Positions 1 to 6,243 of a stretch of DNA of 11,881 nt are shown in pieces. This DNA comes from an uncultured Porphyromonadaceae bacterium (GTDB lineage Bacteria > Bacteroidota > Bacteroidia > Bacteroidales > Muribaculaceae). The notes beneath the pieces are model-generated. The model worked only from the letters and a program-made list of their open reading frames with translations. It searched no databases and had not been told where the DNA came from. Position numbers and translations under genes: made by a program. Within the stretch, counting starts at the first letter, position 1, and each line of letters starts with the position of its first letter. The stretch spans positions 1 to 11,881 of the forward strand of contig CAMVDK010000081.1 of NCBI GenBank assembly GCA_947166165.1, in the 5' to 3' direction.

Positions 1-62
1 GCAAGCAACCCAAGGCGGCCAAAACCATTCATTACTTTTTTGCAATTTATAGAAAACCCACC
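1..62. repeat. Left copy of inverted repeat flanking the outer-membrane protein gene
   Basis: Read on the minus strand, this stretch matches 2585-2644 over about 60 bases with two mismatches and a 2-nt length difference. The shared blocks include GGCCGCCTTGGGTTGCTTGC and CTATAAATTGCAAAAAAGTA. The match begins at the first base of the window, so this copy probably continues to the left. It ends about 20 nt past the stop codon of the outer-membrane protein gene, so it could lie in that gene's 3' end or act as a terminator-like structure. Seen directly; function unknown. Confidence 0.85.
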
Positions 63-83
63 TTTTGTTGTTCGATAGCCGGG

Positions 84-2552
84 TCAGTTTTCAATCTGCT
101 GCACGCCACCTTGCTGGCCACCGCCTTGCTGCGTGCCTCCGACGACATCGTTGTTCTGGATGGTCTTGTCGGTGTGCTTCACGCGGGCCTTGAGCGAACC
201 GAAGCGATAGCTCACGTTGATTCTAAATCCGCGCGAAAGCCATTGTGTGCGGTCCCAACCCGTGAGGTCGCCCCGATTGGTGTACGAATTAAGCGAAGTG
301 AATTTACTGGAGTTGAGGAAGTTGTCGGCACTCAGGCGCACCGTGAGGCGGTCGTCTTTGAGGAACGAACGCTGCAAGCTTACATTGTAGAACCAGCTGC
401 CATCCATATAGCTGTACAAATCCATGAGGCCGCCATTCCATTCGCCACCGCTCACGCTCAGGCGCAACTTCCACGGCAGCTGCTGGTTGACTTGCGCATA
501 GAAGAACGACTTCCATCGTTTGTTCTCGATGCCGAGGTCTTTGCTCTTGTAGGTCGTGTGACCCACGTCGCCGTTGAAGGTGAAACTGGTGCTCGGGGAG
601 ATGGTCCACTGCAAGAAGCCGTTCAACCCCACCTCGCGGCTCTTGAGCGTGTTGGCGTAGGTCGACACCAGGATGTCACCGTCGGTGTACATCACATCGG
701 TGATTTGGTTGGAACTGAACTCCACGTTGGGACTCACGCTGAAGGTGAGTTTGCTGCCAATCTGCATGTAGGTCATCGTGATGGAGTGGTTGCGCGAGCT
801 GCTCAAGTGCGGATTGCCGAACGAGCGGGTCGTGGGATTCTCCACAATGGCGGGGTTCAGGTAGGTGATGCCGGGACGCTGGATGCTGGTCGAATAGTTG
901 ATTTTGAGGTTGTGTGCCCAGTCGAACTTGTACTCCAGACTCAAGTCGGGCACCCAGTCGCTCAGGTTGCGGTGGTAGTTGCCCTGCTTGCCGTCGGGAA
1001 ACACGGCGTTCAAGCGGCTGTACTCGTAGCGCAGCCCGGCGCGTGTGGTCCAGTTGCCCTTGCTGAATCGATAACTCAGGTAGGCCGCCGCCACATGAGT
1101 GCGGTGGTTGAACAGCGTGGTGCTGTTAAGCATGGGAACACCCACGAAATTGAGGGTTGCGTCGCTCTTGTTCAGGCGGTTGATGTACTTCACACCGGTC
1201 TCGATGGTATGATACTTTGCAAACGGCCTCGTCCAATCGAACTGGAAGGTGTGCTCGGCAAAGTTGGTCTTGGTATCGTTCTCCTGACCTGAATAGGTGA
1301 ATGGACAGTTCAACATGTTGCTGTACGTCTGGATGTGGTTGTTGCCGTTGTGCTTGGTCGAGAGCATATAGCTGAGCGTGAGCATCTCGCCGGCATGGCG
1401 CAGCTTGTGCTGGTAGTCGAGGCGACCGTGCAAGTCGTAGTAGTTGCTCTTGGGCGTGTGGTCGGCGCTGGTGTAATGGTAGAGCGTGTTGCCCAAGCGG
1501 TCGGCCATGCGCGTGTGGCCCACGGCATCGCTGCGGTAGTCGTAGTAGAAGCCTCCAAACGAGAGCGACACCAGGTTCAGTGTGTCGGGTTCCCAACTGG
1601 CGCTGAGCTCGCCATAGTGGACATTCATTTTGCCGCGCGAGTCGTTGTTGCTGCCAAGCACGTTGTTCGAACTGGCATAGGTGTGCTCTCTCTCGGTCAG
1701 GTTGTGATAGCCATGGCGGTTCTGGCCGTGGTAGCCATAGTTGAGCGAGGCCACCACCTTGCCCACTTGCGAGGTGATGTTGGCGTTGCCGTTCAGGCTT
1801 CCGGTGTTGTTCACCCCCACGCCCACGGTGCCGGTCACGCCGTTCATCGACGTGTCGCCGCTATCGGCCAGGACGATGTTGAGGATGGCACTTGTGCCTT
1901 CGGCATCATATTTTGCGCCGGGATCGGTGATCACCTCAATCTTCTTGATCATGCTGGCTGGAATCACCTTCAGGATGTGCTTCATGGTCTGGCCGTTCAA
2001 GGCCGGGTCGGGGTGTCCGTTGCGATACACCTTGAACGCCGTCGTGCCCTTCACGCGGATTTCGTCCTGCCCGTCGACGGTGACCAGGGGGACCTTCTTG
2101 AGCATGTCGAGCACTGTGCTGGTCTTGCTGTCGGCATCGGCTTGCACGTCGTACGACAAGCGGTCGATGTCGGTCTTCACCAGCTGCCGCTGTGTGCTCA
2201 CCACCACCTCTTTGAGCGTGGTGGACGCGGTGGAAAGCGTCACCGTGCCCAGCTGGGCCACCGGCGAAGCCTTGCTCACCTCAAACTGGCGGCTCTCCGG
2301 GGTCATACCCACAAACTGCACGCGCATCACGTAACTGCCCGCCTTCGGGAGCTTGTGGTCCACTTTGCCAAAAGCGTCGCTCACGTCGCTGGCCACCACC
2401 GTGGCGGTATCGCTACTATTATATAGGTATATGGTGGCAAAGGGGATTCCCTCGCCCTGGCTGTCGTTCACCTGGCACTGAACGCTCATTTGCTGCGCCC
2501 ACGCGCCGACGGCGCACGCCAGAATCACCAAAAAGGAAAAAAGCTTCTTCAT
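84..2552 (-). CDS. TonB-dependent-receptor-like outer-membrane beta-barrel protein
   Basis: An 822-residue predicted outer-membrane protein. Residues 1-19 look like a signal peptide cleaved after AWA. Residues about 24-95 resemble a carboxypeptidase-regulatory-like beta-sandwich (GIPFATIYLY, FGKVDHKLPKAGSY). Residues about 115-235 resemble a TonB plug (LKEVVVS, VLDMLKKVPLVTVD, IKKIEVITDPGAKYDAEG). The rest is rich in alternating aromatic strands typical of a barrel of the OMP_b-brl_3 type, ending near FRINVSYRFG, followed by a Gly/Gln-rich tail (VGGTQQGGGQQGG). Such proteins are thought to take up or bind nutrients or peptides using TonB energy; the ligand cannot be read here. No SusD-like lipoprotein gene is adjacent, so it is not part of an obvious SusCD pair. 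The only in-frame start that gives a signal peptide is the ATG at 2552. An ILAC stretch at residues 10-13 weakly resembles a lipobox, but AWA|Q cleavage fits better. Family confident, substrate unknown. Confidence 0.9.
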   Translation of the reverse strand: MKKLFSFLVILACAVGAWAQQMSVQCQVNDSQGEGIPFATIYLYNSSDTATVVASDVSDAFGKVDHKLPKAGSYVMRVQFVGMTPESRQFEVSKASPVAQLGTVTLSTASTTLKEVVVSTQRQLVKTDIDRLSYDVQADADSKTSTVLDMLKKVPLVTVDGQDEIRVKGTTAFKVYRNGHPDPALNGQTMKHILKVIPASMIKKIEVITDPGAKYDAEGTSAILNIVLADSGDTSMNGVTGTVGVGVNNTGSLNGNANITSQVGKVVASLNYGYHGQNRHGYHNLTEREHTYASSNNVLGSNNDSRGKMNVHYGELSASWEPDTLNLVSLSFGGFYYDYRSDAVGHTRMADRLGNTLYHYTSADHTPKSNYYDLHGRLDYQHKLRHAGEMLTLSYMLSTKHNGNNHIQTYSNMLNCPFTYSGQENDTKTNFAEHTFQFDWTRPFAKYHTIETGVKYINRLNKSDATLNFVGVPMLNSTTLFNHRTHVAAAYLSYRFSKGNWTTRAGLRYEYSRLNAVFPDGKQGNYHRNLSDWVPDLSLEYKFDWAHNLKINYSTSIQRPGITYLNPAIVENPTTRSFGNPHLSSSRNHSITMTYMQIGSKLTFSVSPNVEFSSNQITDVMYTDGDILVSTYANTLKSREVGLNGFLQWTISPSTSFTFNGDVGHTTYKSKDLGIENKRWKSFFYAQVNQQLPWKLRLSVSGGEWNGGLMDLYSYMDGSWFYNVSLQRSFLKDDRLTVRLSADNFLNSSKFTSLNSYTNRGDLTGWDRTQWLSRGFRINVSYRFGSLKARVKHTDKTIQNNDVVGGTQQGGGQQGGVQQIEN

Positions 2553-2579
2553 CGCTGGTCTTGAATATCTTTCTTGTTG

Positions 2580-2763
2580 TTAAGGTGGGTTCTATAAATT
2601 GCAAAAAAGTAATGTAGGGTTTTGGCCGCCTTGGGTTGCTTGCTGGCATCTTTTGTCTCAACTGCATGAACCGTAGCCCGCTACTGCTTCGCGCAGCTTG
2701 AGCCAAAACCTGCTCAGCAATCAAGCCCAATTCGGCGCAAGCAATTTATAGAACCCACCTTAA
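2580..2763. repeat. 184-bp nested palindromic element (MITE- or BIME-like)
   Basis: The outer 23 bases at each end (2580-2602 and 2741-2763) are perfect inverted repeats; the core reads GCAATTTATAGAACCCACC. An inner hairpin lies at 2651-2708: TTTTG pairs with CAAAA, CTCAA with TTGAG, CTGC with GCAG, GAA with TTC, and GTAG/CTAC (2673-2676 and 2681-2684) closes a CCCG loop. The intervening arms (CTTGGGTTGCTTGCTG on the left, CAGCAATCAAGCCCAA on the right) are also partly complementary. There is no coding potential. The element begins 28 nt upstream of the outer-membrane protein start codon, and its left half matches the inverted copy at 1-62. It could be a non-autonomous mobile element, a repetitive extragenic palindrome or a structured RNA leader; the sequence alone does not decide. 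Confidence 0.8.
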
Positions 2764-2986
2764 ATGAATTTTGCCTGAACTGATAGTTTGTTGAGCTAAA
2801 CGCTGGCAAAATTACAACAAATTTCTGAATCACCTATCAGCGCGGCCCGTTTATTCGCCAAATCGCGATATATAACGCGAATTTCTCGAATGAGCCGCGA
2901 TATGCATCAGCCGGCGCTGCCATCAATTTTGACACGCGTGTGCAAATCTTTATGGCCATTATCATTGCTGTGGCCGATTTTTTTAC
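2764..2986. other. Intergenic region with small palindromes between divergent genes
   Basis: This stretch belongs to the 470-nt gap between the divergent outer-membrane protein and KAS III genes. I see no credible gene; the short plus-strand reading frame starting at 2890 runs out of frame into the KAS III gene. Visible structure: TCGCG/CGCGA (2863-2867 and 2876-2880) around an AT-rich spacer, CGCGGC/GCCGCG (2841-2846 and 2894-2899), and a direct repeat CGCGATAT (2864-2871 and 2897-2904). These could be operator half-sites or chance. Confidence 0.4.
2807..2814 (-). promoter_or_regulatory. Candidate promoter -7 box for the outer-membrane protein gene
   Basis: The minus strand reads TAATTTTG, a full match to the Bacteroidota -7 consensus TAnnTTTG. 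No clear TTG -33 box sits 19-21 nt upstream. If used, transcription would start near 2800 and the transcript would carry a leader of about 250 nt containing the whole 184-bp palindrome. A weaker promoter-like stretch (TACTTTTTTGCA on the minus strand, around 2601-2612) lies inside the element and is an alternative. Confidence 0.45.
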
Positions 2987-2994
2987 TACTTTTG
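2965..2994 (+). promoter_or_regulatory. Promoter of the first KAS III gene
   Basis: TACTTTTG at 2987-2994 matches TAnnTTTG exactly, and TTG at 2965-2967 lies 19 nt upstream, as expected for the -33 element of Bacteroidota housekeeping promoters. The predicted transcription start near 3000 leaves a leader of only about 20 nt before the ATG at 3023. Confidence 0.75.
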
Positions 2995-3022
2995 CAGTTT
3001 CAAAAGCGAACATACGACTACA

Positions 3023-4021
3023 ATGGCATATATCAAAGCAATATCCTACTACCTGCCCGAGCGTGTGGTGACCAACGAGGAACTGGTGGCCGAGTTCCCT
3101 GAATGGAGCGTGGAGAAGGTGGCCAAGAAGGTGGGCGTGGACCGCCGCCACGTGGCCGCCCCGGGCCAGACGGCAGGCGACATGGCCGAGCAGGCAGCCC
3201 GCAAGCTCTTCGCCGAGCACGGCATCCGGCCCGCCGACATCGACTTTGTGATGCTCTGCACCCAGAGTCCTGACTACTTCCTGCCCTCGACGGCGTGCGT
3301 GCTGCAACACCGGCTGGGCATTCCCACCCGCGCCGGTGCTTTCGACTACAACCTGGGCTGCTCGGGATGCGTCTACGGCCTGGCTGTGGCCAGCGGACTG
3401 ATTGAAGCGGGCATCGCCCGCAACGTGCTGCTGCTCACCGCCGAGACCTACAACAAGTATCTCCACCCCACCGACAAGAGCAACCGCTCGATATTCGGCG
3501 ACGGGGCGGCGGCCTGCCTGGTGTCGACCGAGGGCATGGCGCACATCGGGCAATTTGTGCTCGGCACCGACGGCAGCGGAGCCAACCACTTGATTGTGAA
3601 GACGGGGGCGGCCCGCCACCGCCAGCCCACCGGCCAAAGCGTGACCGACGAGCAGGAGCATGTGTGGCACGACGACTACCTGTATATGAATGGTGGCGCC
3701 ATTTTCAATTTCACCCTCGACGCTGTGCCGGCGCTCATCGCCGAGCTGCTCGAAAAGCACCACATCGGCAAGGACGACGTGGACTACTACGTCTTCCATC
3801 AGGCCAACAAATTCATGCTCGACACCATCCGCAAAATAGCCCAGCTGCCCAAGGACCGGTTCTACAACAACTTGAGCCAGACGGGCAACACCGTGTCGTC
3901 GACCGTGATGATTGGTCTGCGCGACGCGCTCGACAGCGGGGCCATCAGGCCGGGTATGAAGGTGATGGTCACCGGTTTCGGCGTGGGTCTCTCCTGGGCC
4001 GGCACGATATTGGACTTTTGA
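3023..4021 (+). CDS. 3-oxoacyl-ACP synthase III (KAS III) family protein, copy 1
   Basis: A 332-residue cytosolic thiolase-fold condensing enzyme. KAS III enzymes join an acyl-CoA primer to malonyl-ACP, releasing CO2 and giving a beta-ketoacyl-ACP. The full Cys-His-Asn triad is visible: Cys113 in NLGCSGCVYG, His259 in VFHQANKFM and Asn289 in QTGNTVSS. FGDGAAA (about 158-164) and the C-terminal GFGVGLSWAGT are also typical. Trp28 in PEWSV may correspond to the CoA-stacking tryptophan of E. coli FabH; copy 2 has Val there. Length is normal. The start follows a strong promoter by about 22 nt. Because it sits with a private ACP, a reductase, a second KAS III and an acyltransferase, a role in making a special acyl group is more likely than general fatty-acid initiation. 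The substrate is unknown; it could also belong to a KAS III subfamily that forms ester or carbon-carbon bonds. Confidence 0.92.
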   Translation: MAYIKAISYYLPERVVTNEELVAEFPEWSVEKVAKKVGVDRRHVAAPGQTAGDMAEQAARKLFAEHGIRPADIDFVMLCTQSPDYFLPSTACVLQHRLGIPTRAGAFDYNLGCSGCVYGLAVASGLIEAGIARNVLLLTAETYNKYLHPTDKSNRSIFGDGAAACLVSTEGMAHIGQFVLGTDGSGANHLIVKTGAARHRQPTGQSVTDEQEHVWHDDYLYMNGGAIFNFTLDAVPALIAELLEKHHIGKDDVDYYVFHQANKFMLDTIRKIAQLPKDRFYNNLSQTGNTVSSTVMIGLRDALDSGAIRPGMKVMVTGFGVGLSWAGTILDF

Positions 4022-4073
4022 TTAACGAAAGTTAAACGGCTTTCACCCTGTGCAAAATCTAAAGAGTTTTATC

Positions 4074-4081
4074 TAATTTTG
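4074..4081 (+). promoter_or_regulatory. Candidate promoter -7 box for the acp-reductase pair
   Basis: TAATTTTG is a full match to TAnnTTTG. A clean TTG -33 box is not obvious. It lies 53 nt past the stop of the first KAS III gene and about 105 nt before the ACP start, implying that acp has its own promoter and a leader of about 100 nt. Confidence 0.55.
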
Positions 4082-4084
4082 CAA

Positions 4085-4151
4085 ATTGTTTTAAGGCATT
4101 CCACGAGGTTGTGGTGGTTCACTCGTGGCCTCGCCTACCGAAACAAACAAT
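4085..4151 (+). promoter_or_regulatory. Predicted structured 5' leader of the acp gene
   Basis: ATTGTTT (4085-4091) pairs with AAACAAT (4145-4151), continued by TAAGGC (4092-4097) with GCCTA (4133-4137) around one bulged A. Inside, CCACGAG (4101-4107) pairs with CTCGTGG (4122-4128). An alternative CGAGG/CCTCG pairing (4104-4108 with 4129-4133) would exclude the inner helix. The outer stem begins close to the predicted transcription start, so only part may be in the RNA. No known riboswitch class is recognised. Pairings are read directly; a regulatory role is inferred. Confidence 0.4.
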
Positions 4152-4185
4152 ACTTGAACCCCGCTCAAATTTAAGAAAAACTGAA

Positions 4186-4413
4186 ATGAACTTAGAAGAA
4201 TTTGTGAACGGATTTGCAGAGCAATTCGACGACACCGACCCCGAAGAAATCCAGGCAGGCACCGTGTTCCACGAACTGGAAGAGTGGAGCTCGCTCACCG
4301 GCATGGCAGTGATTGCCTTTGTCAAAACCGCCATGGGCAAGAAGATTGAGGGCAAGGAACTCAAGGCTTGCGTGACCGTGGAGGACGTTTATAACCTGGT
4401 GTGCAGCAAGTGA
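4186..4413 (+). CDS. Acyl carrier protein, dedicated to the cluster
   Basis: A 75-residue acidic protein with the size and helical pattern of an acyl carrier protein. The likely phosphopantetheine attachment site is Ser36 in EEWSSLTGM, where the usual Asp-Ser-Leu is Ser-Ser-Leu; the following hydrophobic helix (MAVIAFVKTAMG) and the closing helix (VEDVYNLV) fit the fold. It would carry the growing acyl chain between the KAS III enzymes, the reductase and a final transferase after loading by a phosphopantetheinyl transferase encoded elsewhere. The ATG at 4186 gives the standard ACP N-terminus; an in-frame GTG 75 nt upstream would add a non-ACP extension overlapping the leader and is rejected. 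Its stop overlaps the start of the reductase gene (TGATG), indicating translational coupling. The divergent site and the neighbours suggest it is not the housekeeping AcpP. Confidence 0.88.
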   Translation: MNLEEFVNGFAEQFDDTDPEEIQAGTVFHELEEWSSLTGMAVIAFVKTAMGKKIEGKELKACVTVEDVYNLVCSK

Positions 4414-5156
4414 TGGCCGCCAATCCATTCTCGCTCGAGGGGAAAACGGTGCTTGTCACCGGAGCCTCGTCGGGCATAGGTCGCAGCACCGCTGTGGCGT
4501 GTTCCAACATGGGCGCCACAGTGGTGGTGAACGGCCGCAACGAGCACAAGCTGGCCGAGACGCTGGCCCTGATGGCCCCCGGCAGCCACGTGGTGGTGGC
4601 GGGCGACCTGACGGGCGACGTGGCCGCACTGGTGGCGCAGATGCCCAAGCTCGACGGCATCGTGCACTGCGCCGGCATCGGACACTCGAAGCTCTGCAAG
4701 CAGATTGAGGCCGACGACATCGACCTGGTGATGGGCGTCAACTTCAAAGCCCCGGTGCTCCTGCAAGCCGAGTTGCTCAAGCAGCGCAAGGTGAACAAGG
4801 GCGCTTCGATTGTGTTTGTCGCTTCGCTGGGCTACGACTACCCGAATGTGGCCAACGGCGTGTACTGCGCCTCGAAGGGGGCGATTGTGGCCTACGCCAA
4901 CTGCCTGAAGCTGGAACTGGCTCAGCGCCTGATACGCGTCAACGTCATCAGCCCGGGCATGGTGTGGACCGACCTGATTGTGCATGGCGGAATGACCGAG
5001 GAAAGCCTGCGCGAAGACGAGCAGAACAGCTACCTCTTCCACCAGTACAACCAGCCCGAAGACATCGCCTATCTGGCCGTGTACCTGCTCAGCGACGCCA
5101 CCGTGCGCATGACCGGCACCAACGTCCACATCGCCGCAGGCGCCAAGCGTTTGTAG
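4413..5156 (+). CDS. SDR-family 3-oxoacyl-ACP reductase-like protein
   Basis: A 247-residue classical short-chain dehydrogenase/reductase, presumably reducing a beta-ketoacyl-ACP to the beta-hydroxyacyl-ACP with NADPH. The nucleotide-binding motif TGASSGIG is at 16-23; GRN at 41-43, with Arg42 after the second beta strand, favours NADPH. The catalytic set is complete: Asn110 (MGVNF), Ser138 (VASLG), Tyr151 and Lys155 (YCASK). The usual NNAG is HCAG (85-88), a tolerated change. Length is normal for FabG. The ATG at 4413 shares its A with the ACP stop codon; a GTG at 4401 inside acp is possible but less likely. Pairing with an ACP gene supports an ACP-bound substrate. It could instead act on a sugar or another small alcohol; SDR substrate prediction from sequence is weak. 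Confidence 0.88.
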   Translation: MAANPFSLEGKTVLVTGASSGIGRSTAVACSNMGATVVVNGRNEHKLAETLALMAPGSHVVVAGDLTGDVAALVAQMPKLDGIVHCAGIGHSKLCKQIEADDIDLVMGVNFKAPVLLQAELLKQRKVNKGASIVFVASLGYDYPNVANGVYCASKGAIVAYANCLKLELAQRLIRVNVISPGMVWTDLIVHGGMTEESLREDEQNSYLFHQYNQPEDIAYLAVYLLSDATVRMTGTNVHIAAGAKRL

Positions 5157-5157
5157 C

Positions 5158-5195
5158 CGCCTTCGCCTCCCTTTGTATAGCTACAGGAGAAGGCG
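5158..5195 (+). terminator. Hairpin after the reductase gene, possible terminator
   Basis: CGCCTTC (5158-5164) pairs with GAAGGCG (5189-5195). The stem continues, with a small bulge, through TCC/GGA, and TGTA/TACA (5174-5177 and 5182-5185) closes a TAGC loop. It begins 2 nt after the stop codon and is followed by the moderately T-rich ATTTCGTTT rather than a clean T-run. It may terminate, attenuate or protect the upstream mRNA. I see no perfect TAnnTTTG box between it and the next gene at 5244, so read-through into the second half of the cluster is plausible. Confidence 0.55.
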
Positions 5196-5243
5196 ATTTC
5201 GTTTACTTGTAATTCCAATAAATCCGAACACTGAACATTTCTC

Positions 5244-6239
5244 ATGTCGTATATCAAAGCACTAGCTTATTACCTTCCCGAGAACATTGTCACCAACGAG
5301 CAGTTGCAGCAGGAACTGCCTAATGTCGATGTGGCCAAGACGGCCAAAGCCATCGGCGTAGAGAACCGCCACGTTGCCGCCGCCGACGAAACGGCAAGCG
5401 ACCTGGCAGTTAAAGCCGCACTCAAGCTGTTTGCCGACAGCGGCATCAGGCCGAGCGACATCGATTTCGTGATCATGTGCACACAGTTCCCCGACTACGT
5501 GATACCCTCAACCTCGTGCCTGGTTCAAGACCGACTTGGCATCCCCACCAGTGCCGGTGCTGTGAGCATCGACCTGGGCTGCTCGGGATTCGTCTACGGA
5601 CTGATGCTTGCCGACGGCTTGATTGCCAGCGGAGCCGCCAAGAATGTGCTCCTGCTCACAGGCGACACCCCCACAAAGAGCCTTCATCCCGAAGACGTAA
5701 ACAAGATTCTGTTCGGCGAAGCAGCCTCGGCATGCGTGGTGTCGACCGAAGGCATCGCAAAGGTCGGCAAATTCGACATGGGCACCGACGGCAGTGGCGC
5801 CGAGCATCTCATCATCAAGACAGGTGGAACCCGTCACCCCGAGCGCACCGGCGCATCGAGCATCGACGAGGAGGGCAACGTACGCCGCGACGACTACACC
5901 TACATGAACGGCAGCGAGATTTTCAACTTCTCGGTTGAGCATGTGCCTGAAATGATTGCCAACATCCTGGACAAGAACCAGCTTGAGAAGGACGATGTGG
6001 ACTACTACGTCTTCCATCAGGCCAACAAATTCATGCTCAACACCATCCGTAAAATCACCCAGATTCCGAAGGACAAATACCACGTGGACCTCACCAACAC
6101 GGGCAACACCAGCTGCAACACCGTGCCGGTGGGTCTGGTGCAGGCCATCGAAAGTGGAAAAATCACCAAGGGGTCGCGCGTGATGATCACCGGTTTCGGA
6201 GTCGGCCTGTCGTGGGCCGGTACGATGCTGACCTTCTGA
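5244..6239 (+). CDS. 3-oxoacyl-ACP synthase III (KAS III) family protein, copy 2
   Basis: A 331-residue paralogue of the protein encoded at 3023-4021, co-linear over its whole length and with the same start (M-S/A-YIKA). The triad is intact: Cys113 in DLGCSGFVYG, His258 in VFHQANKFM and Asn288 in NTGNTSCN. The C-terminus keeps GFGVGLSWAGT. The two copies differ at residue 28 (Val here, Trp in copy 1), in the loop near 143-160 (TKSLHPEDVNK here), and by FGEAASA here against FGDGAAA, so primer preference may differ. They share an identical 42-nt stretch around the His codon. The pair could act in succession, form a heteromer, or use different primers. The gene starts about 48 nt after the hairpin and is followed 4 nt later by the deacetylase gene, so those two are almost certainly co-transcribed. 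Confidence 0.92.
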   Translation: MSYIKALAYYLPENIVTNEQLQQELPNVDVAKTAKAIGVENRHVAAADETASDLAVKAALKLFADSGIRPSDIDFVIMCTQFPDYVIPSTSCLVQDRLGIPTSAGAVSIDLGCSGFVYGLMLADGLIASGAAKNVLLLTGDTPTKSLHPEDVNKILFGEAASACVVSTEGIAKVGKFDMGTDGSGAEHLIIKTGGTRHPERTGASSIDEEGNVRRDDYTYMNGSEIFNFSVEHVPEMIANILDKNQLEKDDVDYYVFHQANKFMLNTIRKITQIPKDKYHVDLTNTGNTSCNTVPVGLVQAIESGKITKGSRVMITGFGVGLSWAGTMLTF

Positions 6240-6243
6240 AACG

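Noticed and set aside
111..1292. Long plus-strand open frame opposite the outer-membrane protein gene
   Set aside because: It is the antisense shadow of a well-supported gene in GC-rich DNA; its translation is Val/Ala/His-rich with no recognisable motif.
1335..2426. Second long plus-strand open frame opposite the same gene
   Set aside because: Same shadow effect: low-complexity composition, no promoter, no domain.
2419..2730. Minus-strand 103-codon frame through the palindromic element
   Set aside because: It overlaps the receptor gene start out of frame and runs through the non-coding palindrome.
2890..3102. Small plus-strand frame before and into the KAS III gene
   Set aside because: It spans the KAS III promoter and overlaps its 5' end out of frame; no ribosome-binding or domain support.
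2837..3799. 320-codon minus-strand frame across the KAS III gene
   Set aside because: It is antisense to a KAS III gene with an intact catalytic triad, and it has no motif of its own.
4027..4044. Terminator after the first KAS III gene (GAAAG/CTTTC)
   Set aside because: Only 5 bp, AT-rich, and no following T-run; too weak to annotate.
4111..4185. N-terminal extension of the ACP from an upstream GTG
   Set aside because: It would add 25 residues not found in ACPs and lies in the folded leader; the ATG at 4186 gives the normal length.
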